From: Microbacterium oleivorans
GTDB lineage: Bacteria > Actinomycetota > Actinomycetes > Actinomycetales > Microbacteriaceae
Direction: 5' to 3'
DNA length: 64,000 bases
NCBI RefSeq assembly: GCF_023715745.1
Contig: NZ_JAMBOV010000004.1
Coordinates: 124,001 to 188,000 of the forward strand
Below are positions 35,170 to 44,321 of the stretch, piece after piece. The translations under genes and the position numbers were made by a program. Each line of letters starts with the position of its first letter. Positions within the stretch are counted from its first letter, which is position 1. Under the pieces are notes generated by a model, which saw nothing but the letters and a program-made list of their open reading frames with translations, made no database searches and was not told where the DNA came from.

Positions 35170-37956
35170 TCAGGCGGATGCCGTCGCCCGCCGGATCGCG
35201 TCGTCCACGGACGCGAGCAGGTCGGGCGGGGTGAACATGAGCGCGGTCGTGACGGGACGCCCCGCGCCCCAACGGGTCTCGGAGCGGATCGCCTGCGCGC
35301 GATCCGTATCGACTGCCGCGATCGTGTCGATGAGCGCGGCGTACGCGCGCGGGTCGTCGATGACGTCGGCGAGCGACGCGTGCAGGCCGTCGAGCGGTGG
35401 ACGTGCCGGGGTCGCCGGTGCGGGGAAGCGCCACTCGTGGCTGCCCGAACCCACCTCGTCCGGGGCGCCGGGGATGACGACCTCGGCGCGCGTGTTGGCG
35501 GGCACGATCGCGCTCACGACGATCTCGTCACCGTCCCGGCGCCACGAGACCGCCGCCTCGCCGTACGGGGTGAGGTGGCGCGCAGAAGCGGACGACAGGC
35601 TGTCGAGCGGCTGCGGCGCGATCCGCAGCCGCCGGTATCCGGGCGCGGCGGGCGCGAGCCCGGCGACCGTCCGGTGCAGCCAGTCGGCGACGGCGCCGAG
35701 CGCATAGTGATTGAACGAGGTCATCTCGCCCGGGTTGACGCTGCCGTCCGGCAGCAGCGAATCCCACCGCTCCCAGACGGTCGTCGCCCCCTGGGTCACG
35801 GGGTACAGCCACGAGGGGCACTCGGTCTGCGTGAGCAGGCGTTCGGCCGCGTCGAGATGACCTCCGCGGGTGAGGGCGTCGGCGACGAGGGGCGTGCCGA
35901 CGAAGCCGGTCCCGATCCGGTATCCGCCCTCGCGCACGAGGCTTGCGAGGCGGTCGGCGAGCGCCGCGCGCACGACGCCATCGGTCACGAGGTCGAACTC
36001 CAGCGCAAGCGCGTACGCGGTGGGAGCGTCGCTCATCATGCGCCCGGCGGGCGTGACGTACTCGTCGACGAACGCACGTCTGCTGCGCTCGGCGAGGGTG
36101 CCGTAGTGCGCGGCATCCGTCTCCAGTCCGAGCAGGTTCGCTGCGTCGGCGACCTGGCGCAGCGACCGCGCGTAGTACGCCGAGGCGACGATGTCGCTGT
36201 CGACCTTCGCCTGTCCCGGCTTGTCGGGCGGCGCCGACGGGTCGAGCCAGTCACCCAGCTGCATGCGGCCCGCCCAGAGCCCGCCTTCGCCGGCGTCGCG
36301 CCCCACGGCATCCACCCACGCGCGCATGCTCTCGTACTGTGCCGCGAGGACGTCGCGGTCGCCGAAGCGCTCGTGCAGCACCGTCGGCACGACGGTCGCC
36401 GCGTCTCCCCAGGCGGCCGGGGAAGCGCCGCCTCCGGTGAATCCGCCGAGGGCGGACGGCACGACCACGGGCACCGATCCGTCGTTCCGGGCCTGCTCGT
36501 GCGCGAGGTCGCGCAGCCAGGAGGTGAGGAAGCCGGCGCTGTCGTAGAGGAAGGATGCCGTCGGCGCGAACACCTGCAGGTCGCCCGTCCAGCCGAGGCG
36601 CTCATCCCGCTGGGGGCAGTCGGTCGGGATCGAGAGGAAGTTGCCGCGCATGCCCCACACGACGTTCTCGTGCAGCCGGTCGATGAGCGGATCGGATGCC
36701 GCGAACCACCCGGTCCGCGTCATGTCGGTGTGCAGGACGACGGCCTCGACGTCGGCCGGGTCGACCTCGGCGCCCGTGATCTGCGCGTACCGGAAGCCGT
36801 AGAAGCTGAAGCGCGACTCGAGCACGTCGTCACCCCCGGAGAGCTCGAAGGTGGCGGTCGCCGCGGCGTTGCGCAGAGGACGGAGCGCGAGCTCGCCGTC
36901 CTCGAGCACTTCGGCGTGACGGATCGTCACCGTCGCGCCGGCCTCGCCGCGCACCCGCACCCGCAGCCGTCCGACGAGATTCTGTCCGACGTCGAGGATC
37001 GTTGCCCCCGAGGGGGTTGCGATCGTGTCGACGATGGGGAGCGTCTCGATCCTCCGCACGGGCGGCGCGATGCGTCCCTCGGGAACGGGGACATCCTCGT
37101 AACCGGGCTTCGCAGCGGCGCCCACACGGACGGGGGAGAACCCCGCGACCTCGCGACCCAGGTCCTGGTGCTCGCCGGCGTAGATGCCGCTGTCGACGAT
37201 CGGTCCGTCGGCGGCCGCCTCCCACCCCTCGCCGGTGGCCGCCACGGTCGTCGTCGTGCCGTCGTCGAACGTCACCCGAAGCTGTGCCAGGAACGAGGGC
37301 TGCGTTCCGTAGAGCCGGTCGGTGAAGGCGAAGAAGCCGTACTTCTCGGTGTACCAGGCGCCGGCCAGCGTCGCCGACAGGACGTTCTCGCCCTCGTGGA
37401 GCAGTGCCGTGACATCGACGGTCTCGTGCACGAGCCGGTCGCGATACGCCGTCCACCCCGGTGCGAGGACGTCGTCCGACACGGCGGCGCCGTTCACCTC
37501 GGGTTCCGCGACACCCAGCGCCGTCCAGAACAGCAGTGCGCGGGTCACCGGTCGTCCCAGCCGGAAGCGGGTGCGGACCACCGTCGGCTGGGCTTCGCGG
37601 AACGGATCGGCCAGCCCGACCGGCTGCGCCACCCATTCGCCGGGGTCGAGGAAGCCGGCGGCGATGGTGAGCGGCTCCGACCAGGTCGTCCACGTGCCGG
37701 ATGCCGCCTGTGCGCGCACGCGCACGTCGCGCTGCTCGCCGGCGGCGAGAGGAGCGAACGGCCACGAGACCAGCGCACTGTCCTCACCCGCGAGCTCGAT
37801 CGTGTCGGCGCCGTCATCGAGTTCGGCCACGACCTGTACCCAGTCGGGCTCGCCGGTGTCGACGGTCCAGCTCAGCCGAGGGGTGGGCGTCGCGACGAAC
37901 GCGGTGTCGTCGCGTAATTCGGCGCGGAACGTGGCGATGCGGGATGCAGGGATCAC
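35170..37956 (-). CDS. GH78 alpha-L-rhamnosidase
   Basis: A 928-residue family-78 alpha-L-rhamnosidase, close to the usual 900-1000. It removes terminal L-rhamnose from plant glycosides. N-terminal sandwich domains (PTPRLSWTVDTGEPDW; LPLFWTALGV-like RALLFWTALGVAEPEVNG; LAGAWYTEKYGFF) precede the (alpha/alpha)6 barrel, which has the family active-site string IPTDCPQRDERLGWTGD with catalytic acid and the glycine-rich motif. The C-terminal part (MTSFNHYALGAVADWLHRTV) is also characteristic. The GTG start at 37956 follows CCGGAGA and lies 16 bp after the serine hydrolase stop. No signal peptide. It lies in one run with the DUF4038 gene 17 bp downstream. Confidence 0.93.
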   Translation of the reverse strand: MIPASRIATFRAELRDDTAFVATPTPRLSWTVDTGEPDWVQVVAELDDGADTIELAGEDSALVSWPFAPLAAGEQRDVRVRAQAASGTWTTWSEPLTIAAGFLDPGEWVAQPVGLADPFREAQPTVVRTRFRLGRPVTRALLFWTALGVAEPEVNGAAVSDDVLAPGWTAYRDRLVHETVDVTALLHEGENVLSATLAGAWYTEKYGFFAFTDRLYGTQPSFLAQLRVTFDDGTTTTVAATGEGWEAAADGPIVDSGIYAGEHQDLGREVAGFSPVRVGAAAKPGYEDVPVPEGRIAPPVRRIETLPIVDTIATPSGATILDVGQNLVGRLRVRVRGEAGATVTIRHAEVLEDGELALRPLRNAAATATFELSGGDDVLESRFSFYGFRYAQITGAEVDPADVEAVVLHTDMTRTGWFAASDPLIDRLHENVVWGMRGNFLSIPTDCPQRDERLGWTGDLQVFAPTASFLYDSAGFLTSWLRDLAHEQARNDGSVPVVVPSALGGFTGGGASPAAWGDAATVVPTVLHERFGDRDVLAAQYESMRAWVDAVGRDAGEGGLWAGRMQLGDWLDPSAPPDKPGQAKVDSDIVASAYYARSLRQVADAANLLGLETDAAHYGTLAERSRRAFVDEYVTPAGRMMSDAPTAYALALEFDLVTDGVVRAALADRLASLVREGGYRIGTGFVGTPLVADALTRGGHLDAAERLLTQTECPSWLYPVTQGATTVWERWDSLLPDGSVNPGEMTSFNHYALGAVADWLHRTVAGLAPAAPGYRRLRIAPQPLDSLSSASARHLTPYGEAAVSWRRDGDEIVVSAIVPANTRAEVVIPGAPDEVGSGSHEWRFPAPATPARPPLDGLHASLADVIDDPRAYAALIDTIAAVDTDRAQAIRSETRWGAGRPVTTALMFTPPDLLASVDDAIRRATASA

Positions 37957-37972
37957 AGGGTCTCCGGTCCGG

Positions 37973-39085
37973 TCAGGGGAGGATGCGGCCGAGGTCGGCT
38001 GCCAGGGCGACGGCACGCGGGTCGGCGCCACCCGGCCAGGGCCCGCGGGCGATGGTCCACGCGAAGGCGACGCCGGTGTCCGGGTCGACGCACGCAAGCG
38101 CTCCCGCCGCACCGTCGTGGCCGAACGAGCGCGGACCGCCGAAGGCGAGCTGCTGCGACGGCTTCTGGAAGACGATCGCATGGGCACGGTCGTGCTGGTG
38201 CAGCACCTCGTCGTAGCCGCGGATCTGCTGCTGCCCGATCTGCGACACGGTGCCGGCGCTCAGGAACGGCTCGGTTCCGTCGACGCCGGTGACCGCCGAG
38301 GCGAAGAGCCGGGCGAGGCCGCGTGCGCTGCCGGTGCCGCTGCCGCCCGGGTGACCGTAGCGCCAGCTCCGGGGCGAGTTGCCCAGGTCGACGTCACCGC
38401 TCAGGGAGCCGAACACGAGCGGGCCGAGCGCCGAGTACTCGCGGCTCAGGGTGTCCGACACCGGGCGGATCATCGGGAGGACGTCCGCGCGCCGGTCCTC
38501 CAGCTCCGCGGGCAGGCCGAGGTGGAAGTCGATGCCGTGCGGCGCGCGGATCTCCTGCTCGTAGAACTCGTGAAGGGTCCGGCCGGTGACGCGGTACACG
38601 AGTTCATCGCCGAGGTTGCCGATCGTGATGGCGTGATAACCGAAGGCGCTCCCCGGGTGCCAGAACGGCGTCGAGTCCGCCAGACGCGCCGCTGCCGCGT
38701 GATGGTCGAGCAGCTCGTCCCACGTGAGATTCGTGTCGGCCTGCGGCAGGCCGGCCTGGTGCGAGAGCAGTTGGCGGACGGTGACGCCGCCCTTGCCCTT
38801 CGCGGCGAACTCCGGCCAGTACGTCGACACGCGCTCGTCGAGGTCCAGCTCGCCACGCTCGACGAGCAGACCCACCGACAGCCCGATCGTGTTCTTCGTC
38901 ACCGAGTACGGCACCATGACCGAGTCGCGCCCGAGGTGTGGGCCGCCCCACGCGTCGAGGACGAGGTCACCCCGGTGATACGCCGCGACCTGGAACGACA
39001 GGTCGGGGTCCGCCTGCAACCAGCCGTCGAGACGGTCGGCGACTCCCGCGAGCCGGTCGTCGACCGTGCCCTCGAGCAGGCTCAA
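37973..39085 (-). CDS. Serine hydrolase, beta-lactamase/esterase family
   Basis: A 370-residue beta-lactamase-fold (class C) hydrolase. The active-site serine and lysine are in VPYSVTKNTIG (SxxK) and the tyrosine motif is near FGYHAITIGNLGDEL; a third motif FGHDGAAG stands in place of KTG, as in esterases such as EstB. I think it is an esterase that removes acyl groups from sugars or phenolics rather than a lactamase. No signal peptide is seen. The only good start is TTG at 39085, overlapping the GH3 stop. It sits between GH3 and GH78 in one run, so deacylation of glycosides is a reasonable role. Confidence 0.82.
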   Translation of the reverse strand: MSLLEGTVDDRLAGVADRLDGWLQADPDLSFQVAAYHRGDLVLDAWGGPHLGRDSVMVPYSVTKNTIGLSVGLLVERGELDLDERVSTYWPEFAAKGKGGVTVRQLLSHQAGLPQADTNLTWDELLDHHAAAARLADSTPFWHPGSAFGYHAITIGNLGDELVYRVTGRTLHEFYEQEIRAPHGIDFHLGLPAELEDRRADVLPMIRPVSDTLSREYSALGPLVFGSLSGDVDLGNSPRSWRYGHPGGSGTGSARGLARLFASAVTGVDGTEPFLSAGTVSQIGQQQIRGYDEVLHQHDRAHAIVFQKPSQQLAFGGPRSFGHDGAAGALACVDPDTGVAFAWTIARGPWPGGADPRAVALAADLGRILP

Positions 39086-41508
39086 CGGCTCGCCTCCCAC
39101 TCGAGCTCGAGCGGCAGGTCCACGACCGACGCTCCCGCACGCAGCGTGAACGCGCCGGGTTCGACGACCCAGCCGTCCGCCCAGTGCGCGAAGCGGCGTG
39201 ATGGCAGCGAGACGGATGCTGTCGCGGTGGCCCCGGCATCCGCTCGGACGACGGCGTGACCGACGAGCCACCGCACCGGACGCTCGACGGACGAGTCGGC
39301 GCGCTCGGCGTAGACCTGCACGACCTGCTTGCCGGCGCGCGCGCCGGTGTTGCGGACGGTCACTTCGAGGGTGTCGCCCTGACGGGTGGCGGACTCCCAG
39401 TCCCAGGTCGTGTAGCCGAGGCCGTGTCCGAACGCGTACGCCGGCTCGGCGCCCGAGCGCAGCCAGGCGCGGTAGCCGATGTGGATGCCCTCGGTGTAGC
39501 GGAGAACGCCCTCGTCGGGCGTGACCTGCGTCACGGGGACGTCGGCGAGCGATGCGGGCCACGTGGTGGGGAGGCGGCCGCCGGGCTCGGCGGCGCCGGT
39601 GAGGATGTCGGCGACGGCGTGCCCGAACTCCTGACCGCCGAAGTAGCCCTGCAGGATCGCGGCGACGTCGTCCGCCCAGGGGAGGACGACGGGGGAGCCT
39701 GCGTTCACGACGACGACCACCGGGGTGCCGGTCGCGGCGACGGCCCGGACGAGGTCGTCCTGGCGTCCCGGCAGGTCGAGGTCGGTGCGGTCGTATCCCT
39801 CGGACTCGACCTTCGCGTTGGTGCCGACGACGACCACGGCGATGTCGGCGGCGGTCGCCGCCTCGACGGCGCGCGCGATGAGCTCGGCGGGGTCGGTGCG
39901 CTCGGGCGCGATCCCGACGGTGGCCGACATCGCGCCGGACAGCGCACCCATGTCGGCGCGGTCGAACTCGACCCGCACGTCGATCGGGGTCCCCTCCTGC
40001 ACCGCGACAGTGGCGGTGACAGAGGGCGGGTTGAGGAAGGCGGCGCCGAGGTCCGTGCCCTCGATCACGGGGGAGTCGTCCAGCAGCAGGTCGCCGTTCA
40101 CCAGCAGGCGACCGGGGTTCGCGCCGGCGAATCCGAGCTCGACGTCGCCGGTGGACTCCGGGGCGTACCGGGTCTCGAACACGACCGTGCGGCTCGCGGC
40201 GATCGGAGCGTCGCCGCCGAACCAGACGAGGGCGCTCGAGCGGCGGTCCTCGGTGAAGAGGACCTCGCCGTCCTCACCGAGGAAGGTGACTCGCAGCCCC
40301 GGTTCGCCCGTGGCCGGGTTCGTCATGCGCGCGAGGTCCAGCTCGGCGACGCCCTCCTGGACGACGGCGCCGATCTCGTAGGCGACCCCGGCCCCCGGAA
40401 GCGCTTCGCGGATGCCGTCGAGCGGCGATACGGTGCGCTCGGGAAGGACGGTGGCCGAGCCGCCGCCCTGCGTCCGCGCGTCACGCGCGTTCTGGCCGAT
40501 CACCGCGACACGTCGGAGGGAGCCGGCATCCAGCGGCAGCACACCCTCGTTGCGCAGGAGGACGGATCCCTCGACGGCGGCCTCGCGGACGAAGGCGACA
40601 CCGTCGACCGGCGCCGGCTCCACCGCGTCGTGGCCGGCGAGTGCGCCGACACGCTCGGCGAGCAGCAGCATCCGCAGCACCTTGCGATCGAGATCGGCCT
40701 CGTCGAGCCGGCCGTCGCGCACGGCGTCGGCGAGGTCCGCCCATGCCGGAGCGGGCCCCGGCATGGCGAGGTCCTGCGCGGCGGGGACGGCGTCGAGCGA
40801 GCGCACGGCTGTCCAGTCGCTGACGACGACGCCGTCGAAGCCCCATTCGCTGTTTAGTGGCGTCTCGAGGAGGTCGTTCTCGGTCATCGTGACGCCGTCG
40901 ACGGAGTTGTAGGAGCTCATGATGCTCCACGTGCCCGCCGCGACGGTGCGCTCGAAGGGCGCCAGGTAGAGCTCGCGCAGCGTGCGCTCGTCGACCTGGA
41001 CGTCCATGGTGAAGCGATCGGTCTCGGAGTCATTCGCGACGTAGTGCTTGGGGGTGGCGGCCACACCGTTGTCCTGCAGGCCGCGCACGTAGGCGGCGCC
41101 CAGGCCGGCGGACAGCTCGGGGTCCTCCGAGAAGCACTCGAAGTGGCGGCCGCCGAGGGGGGACCGGTGCAGATTGATGGTCGGGCCGAGGACGACGTCG
41201 ACACCCTTGCGGCGGGCCTCCGCGGCGGCAGCGGCGCCGTACCGGTGCGCGAGGTCGACGTCCCAGGATGCCGCGAGTGCCGACCCCGAGGGCATGTTGA
41301 GCGACGGATCCCGCTCGTCCCAGCGGGGGCCGCGAACACCGGCGGGACCGTCCGAGAGGGTCATCGCGCGCAGGCCGATCTCGGGCAGCGGCACCGTCGT
41401 CCAGAAGTCCGCGCCCTGGACGAGGGCCGCCTTCTGCTCGAGCGTCAGCTTCTCGAGGAGGGGGCGGAGGTGGTCGGTGGACGCGGTCGACGTCGTCGTG
41501 TCAGTCAC
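39082..41508 (-). CDS. GH3 beta-glycosidase with PA14 insert
   Basis: An 808-residue GH3 enzyme of beta-glucosidase type. The barrel (about 1-280) has LSDGPAGVRGPRWDERDP, the Lys-His in VAATPKHYVANDSETDR and the nucleophile Asp in DGVVVSDWTAVRSLD. The alpha/beta domain follows and is interrupted by a PA14-like insert (about 390-540; VLFTEDRRSSALVWFGGD, GRLLVNGDLLLDDS), which in this class shapes substrate specificity. A fibronectin-III-like C-terminus (TLEVTVRNTGARAGKQVVQV) ends it. No signal peptide. The GTG at 41508 has AAGGA upstream. First of four co-directional glycosidase-run genes (GH3, esterase, GH78, DUF4038). Confidence 0.92.
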   Translation of the reverse strand: MTDTTTSTASTDHLRPLLEKLTLEQKAALVQGADFWTTVPLPEIGLRAMTLSDGPAGVRGPRWDERDPSLNMPSGSALAASWDVDLAHRYGAAAAAEARRKGVDVVLGPTINLHRSPLGGRHFECFSEDPELSAGLGAAYVRGLQDNGVAATPKHYVANDSETDRFTMDVQVDERTLRELYLAPFERTVAAGTWSIMSSYNSVDGVTMTENDLLETPLNSEWGFDGVVVSDWTAVRSLDAVPAAQDLAMPGPAPAWADLADAVRDGRLDEADLDRKVLRMLLLAERVGALAGHDAVEPAPVDGVAFVREAAVEGSVLLRNEGVLPLDAGSLRRVAVIGQNARDARTQGGGSATVLPERTVSPLDGIREALPGAGVAYEIGAVVQEGVAELDLARMTNPATGEPGLRVTFLGEDGEVLFTEDRRSSALVWFGGDAPIAASRTVVFETRYAPESTGDVELGFAGANPGRLLVNGDLLLDDSPVIEGTDLGAAFLNPPSVTATVAVQEGTPIDVRVEFDRADMGALSGAMSATVGIAPERTDPAELIARAVEAATAADIAVVVVGTNAKVESEGYDRTDLDLPGRQDDLVRAVAATGTPVVVVVNAGSPVVLPWADDVAAILQGYFGGQEFGHAVADILTGAAEPGGRLPTTWPASLADVPVTQVTPDEGVLRYTEGIHIGYRAWLRSGAEPAYAFGHGLGYTTWDWESATRQGDTLEVTVRNTGARAGKQVVQVYAERADSSVERPVRWLVGHAVVRADAGATATASVSLPSRRFAHWADGWVVEPGAFTLRAGASVVDLPLELEWEASR

Positions 41509-41540
41509 GGTGCTTCCTTGCAATCGAAGAGGAGGTGGGG

Positions 41541-41574
41541 GATGCCGGCGCGCGAGCGTCTGCGCGCCGGCATC
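41541..41574 (-). terminator. Hairpin after the importer operon
   Basis: Perfect 13-bp arms GATGCCGGCGCGC (41541-41553) and GCGCGCCGGCATC (41562-41574) with an 8-nt loop lie just after the stop of the last ABC gene and before the GH3 start. It likely ends or weakens importer transcription. There is no T run, so partial read-through into the glycosidase genes is possible. Confidence 0.6.
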
Positions 41575-41577
41575 CGA

Positions 41578-42435
41578 TCAAGCGGCTCCGGCGACGGACG
41601 AGCCGGCTTCCGACGCGAGGAACGCCTTGCGTGCGGCGCGGCGCTCCTCCTGCTTGTCAGGGTCGGGCACGGGTGCTGCCATGAACAGCCGCTGCGTGTA
41701 GGGATGCTCCGGCTCGGAAGTCACCCGGTCCCCGTCGCCGTACTCGACGATCTCGCCGCGGTACATGACCGCGACGCGATGGCTCACGTGGCGGACGACG
41801 GCGAGGTCGTGGGTCACGAAGAGGTAGGCCACACCGGTGCGCTCCTGGATCTCGATGAAGAGGTCCAGCACCCTCGCCTGCGTCGACAGGTCGAGTGCCG
41901 AGACCGGCTCGTCGCACACGATGAGCCGCGGCTCCAGGGCGAGCGCCCGTGCGATGGCGACCCGCTGGCGCTGGCCGCCCGAGAACTCGCGGGGGAGCCG
42001 GCTCCGGGCATCCGTCGGCAGGCCCACCTGGTCGAGCAGGTCGCGCACCCGGGTGCGGGCGGTGGTCTTCGCCACCCCCGCCGCGGTCAGCGGCTCGGTC
42101 AGGATCTCCTCGATCGTCATCGACGGGTTGAGGGACGAGTACGGGTCCTGGAACACCACCTGGATCTCGGAGGTCAGCGACCGGCGCTGCCGCCGTGACA
42201 GGTGCGAGATGTCCCGCCCGGCGTACGTGATCGTCCCGCCGGTGACGGGCGCGAGCCCCAGGGCGGCGCGGCCGAGGGTCGTCTTGCCGGACCCGGACTC
42301 GCCGACGAGGCCGACGGTCTCGCCGGGCAGGATGTCGAGCGAGACCCCCTTCAGGGCGCGGAACGGTTCGGCGCGGAATCCCTTGCCGGGGTACTCGACG
42401 ACGAGGTCCTTCACCTCGAGCAGCGGAGCGGTCAT
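41578..42435 (-). CDS. Oligopeptide/glycoside ABC transporter ATP-binding protein (OppF/DppF-like)
   Basis: A 285-residue ABC ATPase. Walker A GLVGESGSGKTTLGRA, Q-loop VVFQDPYSSLNPSMT, signature LPREFSGGQRQRVAIARALA, Walker B RLIVCDEPVSALD and switch FVTHDLAVVRHVSH are all intact. The C-terminal HPYTQRLFMAAPVPDP is the Opp/Dpp-type extension. It pairs with the fused ATPase of the upstream gene to drive the importer. The ATG at 42435 overlaps the previous stop by 4 bp. Confidence 0.93.
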   Translation of the reverse strand: MTAPLLEVKDLVVEYPGKGFRAEPFRALKGVSLDILPGETVGLVGESGSGKTTLGRAALGLAPVTGGTITYAGRDISHLSRRQRRSLTSEIQVVFQDPYSSLNPSMTIEEILTEPLTAAGVAKTTARTRVRDLLDQVGLPTDARSRLPREFSGGQRQRVAIARALALEPRLIVCDEPVSALDLSTQARVLDLFIEIQERTGVAYLFVTHDLAVVRHVSHRVAVMYRGEIVEYGDGDRVTSEPEHPYTQRLFMAAPVPDPDKQEERRAARKAFLASEAGSSVAGAA

Positions 42436-44321
42436 GCCCGTGCTCCCTTCGTGGCCAGCGGCGCACGGGCGGGACCCTCGTCGAGGATCGCGTCCAGGAG
42501 CGCCTGGGTGTACGGGTGGCGGGCGTGGTGGAAGATGCTGCGCACCGGACCCTGCTCGACGAACAGGCCGTTCTGCATGACCGTGACGCGGTCGCAGAGG
42601 TCGGCGACGACGCCGAAGTTGTGCGTCACGAGCAGCATGGCCATGTTGCGCTCGGCCTGCAGGTCGCGCAGCAGGTCGAGGACTTCGGCCTGCACGGTCA
42701 CGTCGAGGGCGGTCGTCGGCTCGTCGGCGACGATCAGGTCGGGGTCGGTCGACACGGCGCCGGCGATCAGCACACGCTGCGCCATGCCGCCCGAGACCTC
42801 GAAGGGGTACGCGTCGAACGTGCGCTTGGGCTGCGGGATGCCGACCCGGGCGAGCAGGTCCAGCGAGCGCTCCGTGGCGTCCTTCTTGGAGAGTCCGAGA
42901 TGCTTGCGCAGCGGTTCGACGAGCTGGCTGCCGATCGTGAACGACGGGTCGAGGTTGCTCATCGGCTCCTGCGGGATGTAGCCGATGCGCTTGCCGCGGA
43001 TGCCCGCGTACGTGCGCTCGGACGCATCCGCCAGCTCGGTGCCTTCGTAGAGGATCGAGCCGCCCGTGACGTGCCCGCCGCGGGGGAGGAGGCCGAGGAC
43101 TGCGAAGGCGGTCTGGGTCTTGCCCGAGCCGGACTCGCCGATGAGGCCGTGCACCTCGCCCTTGCGGATGTCGAGCGAGACACCGTGGACGACCTCGATG
43201 TGCGATCCGTCGGGCTGGTCGTAGCCGACCCGCAGATCGCGGACCTCGAGCACCTTCTCGGTGGCCTTGCTGCGGGCGTCCTCGGCGTGGCGGATGACGC
43301 CCTCGTTCTCGATGACGGGCAGTTCGTCGGGGTCCTCGATGGGCTCGCCGCCGCTGAGCGAGACGGACGTCGTGACCGCGGCGATCGAGCCGGTCGCTGT
43401 CGAGACGGCGCGGCGGCGCTTGCGGCGGACCGAGACGGTGCGCTCGAGTTCGTCACGCATGACATTGGCGAGCAGTGTGAGGGCGATGCAGGTGAGGGCG
43501 ATCGCCAGTGAAGGCCAGATGAGCAGCAGCGGCGTCCGGGCGATGTTCTTGAAGCCGTCGTTGAGCATCGACCCCCAGGTGGGGACCTTGACGTCGCCGA
43601 GGCCCAGGAACTCGAGCCCGGACTGGATCGCGAGGGCGATGCCGGCGATGATCGCCGCCTGGATGATGATCGGTGCCCTCACGACCGAGAGGACGTGCCG
43701 TCCGATGATGCGGGTGTCGCTGAGTCCCGACACCCGCGCTGCATCGACGTACAGTTCGCCGCGCACCGCTGTCACGGCGGCGTAGACCAGTCGGAAGAAG
43801 GAAGGGGCGAGCAGGAGGCCGAAGATGAACATCGAGATCCAGACCGACGGGCCGAGGACGGCCCTCGCGGCGAGCAGGATCACGATGCCGGGAAGAGCCA
43901 TGTTGAGCTCGGTGACCCACGTCGCGACGGCGTTGAACCACCCCTGGTAGTAGCCGGCGATGAGGCCGCTGATCACGCCGATGACGATGGCCACGACCAC
44001 CGCGAGCAGGGCGGCGAGGACGCTCGTCTGTGTGGCGGCGAGCAGGCGCGACCACACGTCACGACCGCTGCTGTCGGTGCCGAGCAGGTTCTCGCCACCC
44101 GGGGCGGCGAGGACGTTCCGGATGTCGGCGTAGTTCGGGTCGAGCGGTGCGATCGCCGTGCCGATGACGGCGATGACGGCGATGAGCAGGAGGAAGAGGG
44201 CGGCACCGACCCCGACCGGGCGCTTGAGCAGGCGTCGCGCGAGATGCATGCGCACCGGCGCGGCGTTCGACGGGGCGAGGGGCAGGGCGGGGTTGGCGGG
44301 GGAGCCCATCGTGTCGGTCAT
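42432..44321 (-). CDS. Fused ABC permease (DppC-like) and ATP-binding protein (DppD-like)
   Basis: A 629-residue fusion of two importer parts. Residues about 1-300 are the DppC-type permease: membrane segments GVGAALFLLLIAVIAVIGTA, LAALLAVVVAIVIGVISGLI, and the EAA loop YVDAARVSGLSDTRIIGRHV. From about 350, a complete ATPase follows: Walker A GLIGESGSGKTQTAFAVLGL, Q-loop IPQEPMSNLDPS, signature FEVSGGMAQRVLIAGAVS, Walker B LIVADEPTTALD. The linker (SVSLSGGEPIEDPDELPVIE) is hydrophilic. Such fusions occur in actinobacterial Opp/Dpp systems. It overlaps both neighbours by 4 bp. Confidence 0.92.
   Translation of the reverse strand: MTDTMGSPANPALPLAPSNAAPVRMHLARRLLKRPVGVGAALFLLLIAVIAVIGTAIAPLDPNYADIRNVLAAPGGENLLGTDSSGRDVWSRLLAATQTSVLAALLAVVVAIVIGVISGLIAGYYQGWFNAVATWVTELNMALPGIVILLAARAVLGPSVWISMFIFGLLLAPSFFRLVYAAVTAVRGELYVDAARVSGLSDTRIIGRHVLSVVRAPIIIQAAIIAGIALAIQSGLEFLGLGDVKVPTWGSMLNDGFKNIARTPLLLIWPSLAIALTCIALTLLANVMRDELERTVSVRRKRRRAVSTATGSIAAVTTSVSLSGGEPIEDPDELPVIENEGVIRHAEDARSKATEKVLEVRDLRVGYDQPDGSHIEVVHGVSLDIRKGEVHGLIGESGSGKTQTAFAVLGLLPRGGHVTGGSILYEGTELADASERTYAGIRGKRIGYIPQEPMSNLDPSFTIGSQLVEPLRKHLGLSKKDATERSLDLLARVGIPQPKRTFDAYPFEVSGGMAQRVLIAGAVSTDPDLIVADEPTTALDVTVQAEVLDLLRDLQAERNMAMLLVTHNFGVVADLCDRVTVMQNGLFVEQGPVRSIFHHARHPYTQALLDAILDEGPARAPLATKGARA

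Noticed and set aside
34630..37917. Plus-strand open frame of 1095 codons opposite GH78
   Set aside because: Low-complexity Arg/Gly translation; the opposite strand has intact GH78 and DUF4038 motifs.
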